From positions 1-64,000 of the forward strand of contig SVSI01000011.1 in the NCBI GenBank assembly GCA_015064385.1: 64,000 nt of DNA, written 5' to 3'. Every line of letters starts with the position of its first letter. Position 1 is the first letter of the stretch. Shown piece by piece: positions 42,960 through 51,969 of this stretch. Source of the stretch: Oscillospiraceae bacterium (GTDB taxonomy: Bacteria; Bacillota; Clostridia; Oscillospirales; CAG-272). Under the pieces are notes generated by a model. It saw only the letters and a program-made list of their open reading frames with translations, was not told the origin of the DNA and did not search any database. A program made the translations under genes and the position numbers.

Positions 42960-42965
42960 ACCGGT

Positions 42966-42994
42966 ATTCTACCACATATTTAAGATTAAATCAA
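42966..42994 (-). promoter_or_regulatory. Promoter for AraC regulator
   Basis: Minus strand TTGATT (42994-42989), 17 bases, TAGAAT (42971-42966). Transcription should begin at or next to the ATG (42959). Confidence 0.7.
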
Positions 42995-43056
42995 CATAAA
43001 AAACGAAAAAACTAGAAAAAGAAGACATTTTTATTTGATTTTGTCTCGTGTTTCAC

Positions 43057-43085
43057 TTTACAAGTCGATCGAAATCGTTTATAAT
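43057..43085 (+). promoter_or_regulatory. Promoter for GH51 gene, with palindrome in the spacer
   Basis: TTTACA (43057-43062), 17 bases, TATAAT (43080-43085). The spacer contains the palindrome TCGATCGA and a nearby AATCG, possible contacts for the AraC regulator. Confidence 0.7.
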
Positions 43086-43121
43086 AAAGATGTAAATTTA
43101 AGAAAGGTTGGTTTTTAAGTT

Positions 43122-44576
43122 ATGGTTACTTTGAAAATCGGATCTAAAGACAAGCACACGATATCACCCTATCTCTACATGCAGTTTATGGAGCCCCTCG
43201 GCGTTGCCGACTCCTCGGTTGACGCTGCGTGGAATTTCGAAGAAAACTGCTGGCATCCTCAGGTTATCGATAAGGTAAAGGAGCTCGCTCCCACGATGGT
43301 ACGCTTCGGCGGTTGTTTTGCATCATATTACCGCTGGAGAGAAGCGATAGGCAAATATGAAAACAGAATCCCGATGATCAACTACTGTTGGGGCGGTCTC
43401 TACTCCAACATGGTAGGAACTCACGAGATCGCAGAATTCTGTCAGAGAGTAAACGCTGAGCCCCTTCTCGTAGTCAATATGGAGTCTGACGGACGTATGC
43501 ATTGGGCGTACCCTAAAGAGGGAATTGACCGTTTCGGTACCGCGCAGGAGGCGGCAGAGTGGATAGACTACTGTAATAATCCCGATAACGCACTTCGTAT
43601 TGCAAACGGAGCAGAGAAGCCCTTCAACATCAAGTATTGGCAGATCGGTAACGAGACCTCCTACGATAAGCGCGGATTTAACAGCGATCAGTGTATTGAG
43701 GTTACAAAGCGCTTCATTGATCCTATGAGAGCGGCAGATCCCTCGATCAAGCTTATCGGATGGGGTGACGATCCCGTAAATAGAGAGCAGGCACAGATAG
43801 ACGGAAACTGGTGTAAAAAGATGAGCGAGGTTGACGGGATCGACATGATCGCATTCCACCATCACTTTAACTCCGGACTTCCGGATTCTCCGCTCACAGG
43901 AACCAAATATAGAGAAGATCCCGACAACTCGTGGCTCCATATGATGAACGCGTATAAGTCTCTCGAGACGCATATCGCCAAGATGAGAGCACAGTGCGGA
44001 AACAAGCGTCTTGCTATGACCGAGGGACATTATCAGCTCCCCGGCAGAAACAGATGTGAGGTCCTTTCCTCTTGGATGGCAGGTGTTTCTTACGCGAGAT
44101 GCCTTAACGTGCTTATGCGTAACAGCGACGTGCTCGATATAGCAACGATGGCAGACTTCTTCGGTAACGTATGGCAGGTAAACGCTCTTATGATCCCTAC
44201 GCCCATCACGTGGAAGCCCGGATTCCCCTACCTCCAGCCCGTAGGTGCGGTTATGAGTCTGTTCGCGCATCATCAGGGTAAAAACGAGGTCGATATCTCC
44301 TATAACGGAGCAGTTGACGCAGTTGCATCCAAGACCGACAACAAGATATTCATTCATATCGCAAATACCGATATGCACTATGCACAGACGCTTGATCTCG
44401 ACCTTGACGGCAAGGAGATCGAAAGCGCAAAGATGTTCTATATAGCAGAAGATCCCACTCTCGAGATCACTCCTCTTAACTACGACTGCTTCCCTGTAAG
44501 AGAGCTTGATATTCAGGGCGGTAAGGTAGAGCTTCCCGCAGCGGCGGTAGCGGCTATTGAGATCACTCTTAAATAA
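43122..44576 (+). CDS. abfA: GH51-type alpha-L-arabinofuranosidase
   Basis: 484 residues, clan GH-A, no signal peptide: a cytoplasmic exo-enzyme releasing arabinose from arabino-oligosaccharides. N-terminal SPYLYMQFMEPLG and PTMVRFGGCFASYYRW (family R-x-P-G-like strand), acid/base Glu in YWQIGNETSY, HHHF strand, and candidate nucleophile Glu in LAMTEGHYQ, then the C-terminal beta-domain. The motifs are a little divergent from classical AbfA (GNEMDG and DEWN), so a related specificity is possible. It follows a divergent AraC regulator and precedes a GH93-like lipoprotein by 20 bases. Confidence 0.82.
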   Translation: MVTLKIGSKDKHTISPYLYMQFMEPLGVADSSVDAAWNFEENCWHPQVIDKVKELAPTMVRFGGCFASYYRWREAIGKYENRIPMINYCWGGLYSNMVGTHEIAEFCQRVNAEPLLVVNMESDGRMHWAYPKEGIDRFGTAQEAAEWIDYCNNPDNALRIANGAEKPFNIKYWQIGNETSYDKRGFNSDQCIEVTKRFIDPMRAADPSIKLIGWGDDPVNREQAQIDGNWCKKMSEVDGIDMIAFHHHFNSGLPDSPLTGTKYREDPDNSWLHMMNAYKSLETHIAKMRAQCGNKRLAMTEGHYQLPGRNRCEVLSSWMAGVSYARCLNVLMRNSDVLDIATMADFFGNVWQVNALMIPTPITWKPGFPYLQPVGAVMSLFAHHQGKNEVDISYNGAVDAVASKTDNKIFIHIANTDMHYAQTLDLDLDGKEIESAKMFYIAEDPTLEITPLNYDCFPVRELDIQGGKVELPAAAVAAIEITLK

Positions 44577-44596
44577 TTTGAAAGGTAAAAACGTTT

Positions 44597-46357
44597 ATGA
44601 AAAGAATCTTTTCTATGCTGATATGCTTGGCTACGCTTTTAACGCTCGTTCTCTCGTTTTCGGCTTGTAAGCCCGACGAGGAGCCCGAAGAACAGGTTGG
44701 CTTTGACATATCCGGTTATACCATAGTTTACCCCAATCGCTCGGACGAGAGTCTTGAGAAGGCATCTCTTGCAATTAAAAAGAGAATTGCCGAAAGCACG
44801 GGAGTAACTCTTGACGTCAAGGACGACTCGGCTAAGGTAAGTGAAAAGGAGATCCTCGTTGGTAACACTGACCGCCCCGAGACTGCAGCGGCAAGAGCAA
44901 AGCTTGACACTACCTCTAATGATAAGGCGTACGTAATTGAGGTAAATGCGGGTAAAATAGTAATAGTCGGTAAGAACGCCGATATTACCGTGCGCGCACT
45001 CAAATATTTCGCTACAAACTTCGTTTCCACCTCTCAGAGAGAGGGAACCATAAATATTGACGCCTCTTACAGCAAGGGTGGTCTCGCAAATACCTCGACC
45101 AAAATTATGCCCGAAAATCTCATAGAGTTTTCGTTCGGCAAGCAGACCACGATGTATGGAGACAAGATATCGCACCAATCCGGGACATTTTCGTATCCTA
45201 AGCTTATAGAGCTTCAGTATCAGGCGAATGCTGCCGATAACGGAATTCTGATAGCAACTCTCAACGAAGGCGGCTCATCATATCCTATACTGACAAGCAC
45301 CGATAAGGGAGCTACCTGGAATAGGATAACGAATGTGTCCGATACTATCAACGAAGATAATAAAATCTTTGGCGGACGTATGCCGTTCCTCTATGAAATG
45401 CCCGTGGATATGGGAAATTTCAAAAAAGGAGATATTATTCTTGCAGGCACCTCGAGTGACGGAAACAGTGGCAACGTTAATCTGTCTTCCATTACTCTCT
45501 ATGTTTCTAAGGACGTTGGAAAGACGTGGACCACGCTTTATAATATCGACTACGGCGGAGGACAGTTCTATGACGGCGTGCAGGTTGACCTCGGAGTTTG
45601 GGAGCCCTATCTCATTTACGATAACGGAAGGATATACTGCTTCTATTCGGACGACTCGGATCCCGACCACGACCAGAAGCTCGTTTACAAATACACCACG
45701 GACATGGAAAACTGGGTTGGTAAGGAGGGAATCAAAGGTCCCCACGGAGCAGACGGCGATCCCTTTGAAATAGTTTGCTGTGAGGATAAGGACTACCGTC
45801 CCGGAATGATCTCGGTCGTTAAGATGAACAACGGTGAGTTCTACGCGGTTTACGATATAGTCGTTTACGCGCCCGGAAGACCTAACGGAAAAATTGAGGT
45901 TGACGGAGTCACTTACACGCACTCTCCCGACCTTTATAAGAAATCCACCTCGCTCGATAACTGGGACATTGCACATCCCGGAACCGTTCCTCAGCTTCCC
46001 GACGGACGTTACACCGGTCTTTCGCCTTGGGTAACCTATTCGCCCACGATCGGAAAAACGGGTATGCTCGTAGTTTACGGAAGAACTTGGGCGAGCACGG
46101 ATAAGAGCCAGACAGATCTCTTCCTCAGTTTCGACTACGGCGAGACCTATATAGGACTTGAAAATCCCTTCAAATACAGTGTTGATCCCAAAGATGGTAT
46201 GGAGGCAAAGGACGGTTCTTACACCAACCAAAGCGGATATTCGCCCTCTCTGTCCTTCTCGGCAGACGGAAAGACACTTTACTATGCTACCGGCATTATC
46301 AATAAGGCAAAGCTCGGCTACAGCATTGAGTTCATTGCGATAGACATCATTTACTAA
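44597..46357 (+). CDS. GH93-like lipoprotein, fifth paralogue, with an altered catalytic site
   Basis: 586 residues; lipobox FSAC with Cys24, N-terminal GH67N-like module (EILVGNTDRPETAAA, AYVIEVNAGKIVIVGK), then the beta-propeller (STDKGATW, VSKDVGKTW, GVWEPYLIYDNGRI, SFDYGETY). The first glutamate motif is kept, but the second reads NGEFYAVYD, where the other four have MTYE or MTFE. The candidate second catalytic Glu is therefore Asp, and the following loop differs (VVYAPGRPNG). It may be inactive, a binding protein, or of new specificity. In the GH51 operon. Confidence 0.65.
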   Translation: MKRIFSMLICLATLLTLVLSFSACKPDEEPEEQVGFDISGYTIVYPNRSDESLEKASLAIKKRIAESTGVTLDVKDDSAKVSEKEILVGNTDRPETAAARAKLDTTSNDKAYVIEVNAGKIVIVGKNADITVRALKYFATNFVSTSQREGTINIDASYSKGGLANTSTKIMPENLIEFSFGKQTTMYGDKISHQSGTFSYPKLIELQYQANAADNGILIATLNEGGSSYPILTSTDKGATWNRITNVSDTINEDNKIFGGRMPFLYEMPVDMGNFKKGDIILAGTSSDGNSGNVNLSSITLYVSKDVGKTWTTLYNIDYGGGQFYDGVQVDLGVWEPYLIYDNGRIYCFYSDDSDPDHDQKLVYKYTTDMENWVGKEGIKGPHGADGDPFEIVCCEDKDYRPGMISVVKMNNGEFYAVYDIVVYAPGRPNGKIEVDGVTYTHSPDLYKKSTSLDNWDIAHPGTVPQLPDGRYTGLSPWVTYSPTIGKTGMLVVYGRTWASTDKSQTDLFLSFDYGETYIGLENPFKYSVDPKDGMEAKDGSYTNQSGYSPSLSFSADGKTLYYATGIINKAKLGYSIEFIAIDIIY

Positions 46358-46360
46358 AAT

Positions 46361-46400
46361 AAAAACGAAAAATCCGATGCGTTCGGATTTTTCGTTTTTT
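46361..46400 (+). terminator. Terminator of the GH51 operon
   Basis: ACGAAAAATCCGA, 4-base loop, TCGGATTTTTCGT, T6. Confidence 0.92.
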
Positions 46401-46403
46401 ATA

Positions 46404-46432
46404 TTGCAATTTGTCGTAAAAACTATTATAAT
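46404..46432 (+). promoter_or_regulatory. Promoter for EamA transporter
   Basis: TTGCAA (46404-46409), 17 bases, TATAAT (46427-46432). Confidence 0.75.
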
Positions 46433-46453
46433 GTCAAACAGGAGGGATATAGT

Positions 46454-47323
46454 ATGATCTGGATATTTACAGCCGTTCTTTCCGCTTTCTTTGCGGGACT
46501 TACTTCAATACTCGCAAAATGCGGTATAAAAAAGACCGATTCCGATCTTGCCACCGCACTTCGCACGGGAGTTGTTTTCGGATTTGCCTGGATAATGGTA
46601 TTTATAGTGGGATCGCATACGGGTATTGGTGATATAAGTACTCGTTCGCTGATCTTCCTTATTCTTTCCGGACTTGCAACGGGTGCTTCGTGGATGTGTT
46701 ATTTCAGAGCACTCTCGATGGGAGATATCAATAAGGTCGTTCCCATTGATAAATCAAGCACTATTCTTACGGTGCTTCTTGCCGTGATAGTATTTCATGA
46801 GCGTACAAATCTTGCCGTTAAGCTCATAGCGACCGTAGTTTTGGCGCTTGGAATATTTCTTATGATAGAAAAGAAAAAGAGCTCGGAAGGCACTAAAAGC
46901 CGCGCTTGGATGATATACGCCGTCCTTTCGGCTCTTTTTGCTGCCCTTACGTCTATTCTCGCGAAGGTCGGAATTGATGGAGTTGAGTCGAATCTCGGTA
47001 CAGCTATCCGTACCGGAGTAGTTTTACTTATGTCGTGGATCATAGTGTTCTCGCGCGGTAAACAAACCGGTCTGCAGACTATTGATAAAAGAGAGATACT
47101 CTTTATATGTCTTTCCGGAATAGCAACGGGTGCATCCTGGTTATGCTATTATCACGCAATACAAAACGGAGACGTCAGCGTGGTCGTTCCCATTGATAAG
47201 CTGAGCATACTCGTAACCGTGGCGTTCTCTTGGGTTGTCTTTAAGGAAAAGCTGTCCGCCAAATCCTTTGTCGGACTTTGCCTTATGGTCGCGGGCACAC
47301 TGCTTATGGTATTTTTCAAATAA
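46454..47323 (+). CDS. EamA family (DMT superfamily) transporter
   Basis: 289 residues built of two repeated EamA halves of five helices each. The internal repeat is obvious: SAFFAGLTSILAKCGI against SALFAALTSILAKVGI, LSGLATGASWMCYFRAL against LSGIATGASWLCYYHAI, and VVPIDK in both halves. Exports or imports small metabolites; substrate unknown. RBS AGGAGGG 7 bases before ATG. Confidence 0.93.
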   Translation: MIWIFTAVLSAFFAGLTSILAKCGIKKTDSDLATALRTGVVFGFAWIMVFIVGSHTGIGDISTRSLIFLILSGLATGASWMCYFRALSMGDINKVVPIDKSSTILTVLLAVIVFHERTNLAVKLIATVVLALGIFLMIEKKKSSEGTKSRAWMIYAVLSALFAALTSILAKVGIDGVESNLGTAIRTGVVLLMSWIIVFSRGKQTGLQTIDKREILFICLSGIATGASWLCYYHAIQNGDVSVVVPIDKLSILVTVAFSWVVFKEKLSAKSFVGLCLMVAGTLLMVFFK

Positions 47324-47387
47324 AATCAAAAAACGAATGGATTTTTTTGTAAAAGCGTGATATAATAACCAAAGTGGAGGTTATAAA

Positions 47388-48422
47388 ATGAAAATTGCTT
47401 TTTTTGATACAAAGCCCTACGATAAGCCGTCGTTCGATAAGTACGGAGAAAAAATGGGCGTTTCTTTCAAATATTTTGAAACTAAACTCACCGAGGATAC
47501 AGCAGGTCTTGCAAACGGATTTGACGGAGTGTGCGTTTTCGTCAACGACGTCGTAAACGCAAAGGTCATTGATAAGCTTTGCGAGATGGGCGTTAAGATA
47601 GTAGCACTGCGATGCGCGGGATTTAATAACGTAGATATGAAATACGCGTTCGGAAAGGTACACGTTCTGCGCGTTCCCGCGTACTCACCTTACGCGGTCG
47701 CGGAGCATACGATGGCTCTTCTTCTCACCTCGATAAGACGCATCCATAAGGCGTATATAAGAACGAGAGACTTCAATTTCTCGCTCGCGGGCATGACCGG
47801 ATTTGATCTTCACGGCAAGACGGTCGGAATTATCGGAACGGGTAAGATCGGACGCGTTTTTGCCGATATCTGCCGCGGATTCGGCATGAAGATACTCGCC
47901 TACGATAAGTATCCCTCAGATAATTTTGCTGACGGTGATAATATAAAATACGTAACTCTCGACGAGCTTTTTGCAGGCAGTGATATAATCTCTCTGCATT
48001 GTCCTCTTACCGATGAGACGCATCATATAATCAGCGAGGAGTCGATAGAAAAATGCAAACGCGGAGTGGTCATACTGAACACCTCGCGCGGAGCGCTCGT
48101 TGACTCGGAGGCGCTTCTTGCGGCAATAAAGTCGCGTAAGGTCGGAGCCGCTTGTCTTGACGTTTACGAGGAGGAATCCGATTTCTTCTTTGAGGACTTC
48201 TCGGGACACATTCTCGAGGACGATACGCTTGCTCGTCTTATCTCGATGCCTAACGTTATCGTTACCTCGCATCAGGCGTTCCTTACCGAGGAGGCGCTGT
48301 CGAATATTGCCGAAACTACCGTTCAAAACATCGTTGATATGATAGAAGAAGAGCAGTGTGAAAACGAGCTCTGCTACCGCGGCGGAAGTGCAAAGGACTG
48401 TAAAAACGGCAAATGCTTTTAG
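47388..48422 (+). CDS. ldhA: D-2-hydroxyacid dehydrogenase (D-lactate dehydrogenase type)
   Basis: 344 residues. NAD-binding GIIGTGKIGRVFADICRGFG, and catalytic Arg/Glu/His in LNTSRGALVDSEALL, ACLDVYEEESDFFF and VTSHQAFLTEEAL. Closest to fermentative D-lactate dehydrogenases reducing pyruvate to D-lactate. A short Cys-bearing tail (CYRGGSAKDCKNGKCF) extends past the usual end. RBS TGGAGG. Followed 36 bases later by a ZIP transporter gene. -10 box TATAAT at 47361-47366 with a poor -35. Confidence 0.92.
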   Translation: MKIAFFDTKPYDKPSFDKYGEKMGVSFKYFETKLTEDTAGLANGFDGVCVFVNDVVNAKVIDKLCEMGVKIVALRCAGFNNVDMKYAFGKVHVLRVPAYSPYAVAEHTMALLLTSIRRIHKAYIRTRDFNFSLAGMTGFDLHGKTVGIIGTGKIGRVFADICRGFGMKILAYDKYPSDNFADGDNIKYVTLDELFAGSDIISLHCPLTDETHHIISEESIEKCKRGVVILNTSRGALVDSEALLAAIKSRKVGAACLDVYEEESDFFFEDFSGHILEDDTLARLISMPNVIVTSHQAFLTEEALSNIAETTVQNIVDMIEEEQCENELCYRGGSAKDCKNGKCF

Positions 48423-48458
48423 CATTCACAATAATCACAGAAAGGTAGTTGTAAAGTA

Positions 48459-49211
48459 ATGGATATCGTTTTGCTTACAGCACTGGGCGTAGGAAGTGCG
48501 ACCGTTATCGGAGCGCTTATCGGTTTCGCATTTAAGAAGATATCGCATAAGTTTTCCGATATAGTTCTTTCGTTTGCAGCGGGCGTAATGCTTGCCGCCG
48601 CAGTGCTCGGACTCGTTATACCGTCTATCGAATACGGCGGAAAGTACGGAATATTGATCACGGTCGTCGGCATTTTTGTCGGCGCACTCTGTCTTAACTT
48701 GATTGATAAGATAGTACCTCACCTTCACAAAATGATCGGTCCCGATATAGAGGATCACAATAAGACGGGACTTAATAAGGTGCTCCTTTTCGTTACCGCG
48801 ATCGCGATACATAATCTGCCCGAGGGAATTGCCGCAGGCGTCGGATTCGGATCGGAAAATACCGCGCAGGCGCTCGTTATTGCGGGCGGTATCGCGCTTC
48901 AGAACATACCCGAGGGAATGGTAATAATCGGACCTATGCTCGCCGCAGGCGTAAAGCCGTCAAGGACGTTTATTATAGCAATGCTGACCGGTGTGATCGA
49001 GGTCATCGGTACGCTTATAGGTTATTTTGCTGTAAGTGTCGCGTCGGTGATACTCCCGTTTGCTCTTGCTTTTGCGGGCGGAACGATGCTTTACGTTATC
49101 AGCGACGAAATGATTCCCGAGACGCACGCGCACGGCTCTGAAAGTGGAGCGACCTTTGCGCTTCTCGTTGGATTTTGCGTTATGCTCGTCACCGACGTGC
49201 TGCTGGGGTAA
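48459..49211 (+). CDS. ZIP family metal transporter, second copy
   Basis: 250 residues; HNLPEGIAAGVGF and QNIPEGMVIIGPM metal-site helices, about eight membrane segments, DEMIPETHAHGSE near the C-terminus adds His ligands. Same family as the 4373 product. AAAGG about 13 bases before ATG; probably co-transcribed with ldhA. Confidence 0.92.
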   Translation: MDIVLLTALGVGSATVIGALIGFAFKKISHKFSDIVLSFAAGVMLAAAVLGLVIPSIEYGGKYGILITVVGIFVGALCLNLIDKIVPHLHKMIGPDIEDHNKTGLNKVLLFVTAIAIHNLPEGIAAGVGFGSENTAQALVIAGGIALQNIPEGMVIIGPMLAAGVKPSRTFIIAMLTGVIEVIGTLIGYFAVSVASVILPFALAFAGGTMLYVISDEMIPETHAHGSESGATFALLVGFCVMLVTDVLLG

Positions 49212-49227
49212 GTTTTAACGGCAAACC

Positions 49228-49249
49228 CCGAAAAAACTTTCGGATTTTT
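49228..49249 (+). terminator. Weak terminator after ZIP gene
   Basis: CCGAAA, AAAC loop, TTTCGG, ATTTTT. Confidence 0.6.
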
Positions 49250-49281
49250 ACAAAAATACGGTAAAAATATGAAAAAAAGAC

Positions 49282-49310
49282 TTGACAAACGGTAAAATCA
49301 ATGTTATAAT
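49282..49310 (+). promoter_or_regulatory. Promoter for rplU-prp-rpmA
   Basis: TTGACA (49282-49287), 17 bases, TATAAT (49305-49310). Confidence 0.9.
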
Positions 49311-49317
49311 GATTTGC

Positions 49318-49413
49318 CGCTTGAATTGAAGGTCAAAAATGGTATTAAAAACCTACCTTTATCAGCGAGTCTTGCGCCCAAAAGTGGTGCTTAAAGAAAG
49401 AGAGGTGCTTTTC
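49318..49413 (+). promoter_or_regulatory. Candidate L21 autoregulatory leader RNA
   Basis: About 95 transcribed bases before rplU with the segment CAGCGAGTCTTGCGCCC and a following AAAGTGGTGC, which looks like the conserved core of the Firmicute L21 leader. Binding of L21 would repress the operon. I recognise it only by resemblance; an in-frame ATG at 49339 inside it is not a real start. Confidence 0.5.
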
Positions 49414-49728
49414 GTGTACGCAGTTTTTGAGACAGGCGGAAAGCAGTACAAGGTAAACGAAGGCGATGTAATTTTCATCGAACGTCTTGAGGCTTCCGAA
49501 GGCGATACTGTAAAGTTCGACAAGGTTCTCGTAGTTTCTGATAACGACGGTCTTAAGGTTGGCGCTCCTTACGTTGACGGCGCAGCTGTAAACGCAGTTG
49601 TTGTTAAGAACGGTAAGGCCCCCAAGATATACGTTATGACGTATAAGCCGAAGAAGAACGAGAAAAAGAAGATCGGTCACAGACAGCCTTACACCAAGGT
49701 TCAGATCAGCTCTATCGCTGCTAACTGA
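49414..49728 (+). CDS. rplU: 50S ribosomal protein L21
   Basis: 104 residues: YAVFETGGKQYKVNEGDVIFIERL and the late KKNEKKKIGHRQPYTKVQI motif, full length for L21, which binds 23S rRNA. The start is GTG 49414, preceded by AGAGGTG; the open frame to 49339 upstream is leader. First gene of the conserved L21-Prp-L27 operon. Confidence 0.97.
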   Translation: MYAVFETGGKQYKVNEGDVIFIERLEASEGDTVKFDKVLVVSDNDGLKVGAPYVDGAAVNAVVVKNGKAPKIYVMTYKPKKNEKKKIGHRQPYTKVQISSIAAN

Positions 49729-49742
49729 GCAAACGAAAAAAG

Positions 49743-50096
49743 ATGACTACCATCACTTTTTTCAAAAAGAACGGAGTTTATTACGGCTTTAAGGAAACCG
49801 GACATTCCGGCTTTGCAGAAGAGGGAAACGACATTGTATGTTCGGCGCTCTCGGCAATGACGATGCTGATAATAAACGCCATTGAAGTCTCGTACGCTTC
49901 AGACGTTGATTATAAGATCGACGAAAAAACCACCGATATTACGGTTATGGCAAAGGCGGCGCTTCCTACCGAGGAAAGCGACGAGAAAAAGCAGTACGCC
50001 GTATCGGGACTCTTCTACGCATATTATCTGCAGCTTTGCGATCTGCTGGAAGATTACTACGATTTTATCGACGTTAAAGAAGTAGAGCTCGACTGA
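49743..50096 (+). CDS. prp: Ribosomal-processing cysteine protease Prp
   Basis: 117 residues with the Prp catalytic pair: His in [11 protein letters not shown] and Cys in [11 protein letters not shown]. Prp removes the N-terminal extension of L27 in Firmicutes and is essential where studied. It lies 14 bases after rplU, directly before rpmA, whose product carries the matching cleavage site. Confidence 0.95.
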   Translation: MTTITFFKKNGVYYGFKETGHSGFAEEGNDIVCSALSAMTMLIINAIEVSYASDVDYKIDEKTTDITVMAKAALPTEESDEKKQYAVSGLFYAYYLQLCDLLEDYYDFIDVKEVELD

Positions 50097-50148
50097 GGAA
50101 AAGAAATTTTCCGAAAATTACAAAGTTTACATGAAAGGAACTAAGACA

Positions 50149-50427
50149 ATGTTCAGAATTAGCTTACAGTTCTTCGCTCATAAGAAGGGTGTTGGTTCGA
50201 CCAAGAACGGTCGTGACAGCGAATCCAAGCGTCTTGGTGTTAAGAAGGCAGACGGACAGTCCGTAATCGCAGGTAACATCATCGTAAGACAGCGCGGAAC
50301 TCATATTCATCCCGGCAACAACGTCGGACGCGGATCTGACGATACTCTTTACGCTCTTATCGACGGAAAGGTAAAGTTCGAACAGATCGCAAAGGACAGA
50401 AAGTGCGTTAGCGTTTACGCTGACTGA
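50149..50427 (+). CDS. rpmA: 50S ribosomal protein L27 with Prp-cleaved extension
   Basis: 92 residues beginning [10 protein letters not shown] followed by [13 protein letters not shown]. The LQFFA end marks the Prp cleavage site; the mature L27 N-terminus reaches the peptidyl-transferase centre. ATG 50149 is chosen because AAAGGAA is 9 bases upstream and [10 protein letters not shown] is the usual start; the ATG at 50131 overlaps the spacer. Confidence 0.97.
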   Translation: MFRISLQFFAHKKGVGSTKNGRDSESKRLGVKKADGQSVIAGNIIVRQRGTHIHPGNNVGRGSDDTLYALIDGKVKFEQIAKDRKCVSVYAD

Positions 50428-50457
50428 TTTTCGTCATAGAAAACGAGTATTCGACAC

Positions 50458-50505
50458 AAAAGCCGCAGAAGGGCAGATTATGCCGTTTTGGGGCTTTTTG
50501 TTTTA
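50458..50505 (+). terminator. Terminator after rpmA
   Basis: AAAAGCC (50458-50464) pairs with GGCTTTT, around an inner GGC/GCC stem, then TGTTTT. Confidence 0.8.
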
Positions 50506-50524
50506 AGTTTTGGAGATTTTAGCT

Positions 50525-51925
50525 ATGAATAACAAATTATGGGCAGGACGTTTTTCAAAAGAACTCAACAAGGTGGCGGACGATTTCAATTCGTCCATAC
50601 CGTTTGACAGCCGTATGTATTCTCAGGATATACGCGGCTCGATAGCGCACGCTACTATGCTCGGTATGCAGGGCATAATCACTATCGACGAGGCACACAC
50701 GATAATAAACGAGCTTGTAAAAATCGAGGAAGATATTACCGAGGGACGTCTCGAGATCGATATGACCGCAGAGGACGTTCACATGTTCGTTGAGAGCGTT
50801 CTCACCGAGCGTATCGGAGATACGGGCAAGAAGCTTCATACTGCGCGCAGCCGTAACGATCAGGTTGCACTTGACGTACGCCTTTATCTCAAGGACGAGA
50901 CCGATAATATAATAGAGGATATCTGCTCGCTTATCGAAGCACTCACCGATAAGGCAGACGAGTATAAGGACGCTATAATGCCCGGATATACTCATATGCA
51001 GAGAGCACAGCCAATAACCTTCGGACATCATCTTATGGCGTACGTTTCAATGTTTATGCGCGATATCGAACGCATTTCTGAGGCGTCTGCGCGTATGATG
51101 TCGGCATCTCCCCTCGGATCGTGCGCTCTTGCGGGAACGACCTATAATACAGACAGACAGCGTACTGCTGATATTCTCGGTTTCCAGTACCCCTGCCGCA
51201 ACTCGCTTGACGGCGTTTCGGACAGAGATTTCGCAATTGAGCTTTGCGCGGCTTATTCTATAGCTATGATGCATATTTCGCGTCTTTCCGAGGAGATAAT
51301 CCTCTGGTCGTCGTGGGAGTTCAAGTTTATCGAGCTTGACGACTCCTTCTCGACCGGCTCCTCCATTATGCCGCAGAAGAAAAATCCCGATATGGCAGAG
51401 CTTGCGCGCGGAAAGACGGGCAGAGTTTACGGCGATCTTATGACTCTTCTTACTATTATGAAGGGGACTCCGCTTGCGTATAACAAGGATATGCAGGAGG
51501 ACAAGGAAGCAATTTTTGACGCCGTTGACACCCTTAAGGCGTGCCTTGGCGTCTTTGCCCCTATGATAAAGACGATGCGTCCCATACGCGAAAATATGTA
51601 CGCTGCGGCGCAGAAGGGCTTTATAAATGCAACCGACGTTGCCGACTATCTCGTAGGTAAGGGACTTCCGTTCAGAAGCGCTTACAAAATAACCGGTCAG
51701 CTCGTCGGAAAATGCGTTGCCGAGGGCAAAGTACTCGATAATCTTTCACTTGACGAGTACCGCGAATTCTCCGAGCTTTTTGATGAGGACCTTTACGGAT
51801 TTATCTCGCTTGAGAGCTGCGTGAGCAGACGTACCTCGTACGGCGGCACGTCGCCCGAATCGGTGGCATCTCAGATAGAGTATGCAAGAGAATTTCTCGA
51901 TGCTTTTAAGATCGACGAAGAATAA
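50525..51925 (+). CDS. argH: Argininosuccinate lyase
   Basis: 466 residues; final step of arginine synthesis, splitting argininosuccinate to arginine and fumarate. LWAGRFSKELNK at the start, HTARSRNDQVALDVRLY, YTHMQRAQPITFGHH and the fumarase-superfamily signature SSIMPQKKNPDMAE with the catalytic Ser. ATG 50525 follows GGAG by ~10 bases; TTG 50510 upstream is in the RBS region. No other arg genes nearby. Confidence 0.97.
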   Translation: MNNKLWAGRFSKELNKVADDFNSSIPFDSRMYSQDIRGSIAHATMLGMQGIITIDEAHTIINELVKIEEDITEGRLEIDMTAEDVHMFVESVLTERIGDTGKKLHTARSRNDQVALDVRLYLKDETDNIIEDICSLIEALTDKADEYKDAIMPGYTHMQRAQPITFGHHLMAYVSMFMRDIERISEASARMMSASPLGSCALAGTTYNTDRQRTADILGFQYPCRNSLDGVSDRDFAIELCAAYSIAMMHISRLSEEIILWSSWEFKFIELDDSFSTGSSIMPQKKNPDMAELARGKTGRVYGDLMTLLTIMKGTPLAYNKDMQEDKEAIFDAVDTLKACLGVFAPMIKTMRPIRENMYAAAQKGFINATDVADYLVGKGLPFRSAYKITGQLVGKCVAEGKVLDNLSLDEYREFSELFDEDLYGFISLESCVSRRTSYGGTSPESVASQIEYAREFLDAFKIDEE

Positions 51926-51929
51926 AATA

Positions 51930-51959
51930 AAAAATCCATCACAAGCGTGATGGATTTTT
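51930..51959. terminator. Bidirectional terminator after argH
   Basis: AAAAATCCATCAC, 4-base loop, GTGATGGATTTTT; also downstream of the convergent FAD oxidoreductase. Confidence 0.92.
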
Positions 51960-51969
51960 ATTTTAATTT

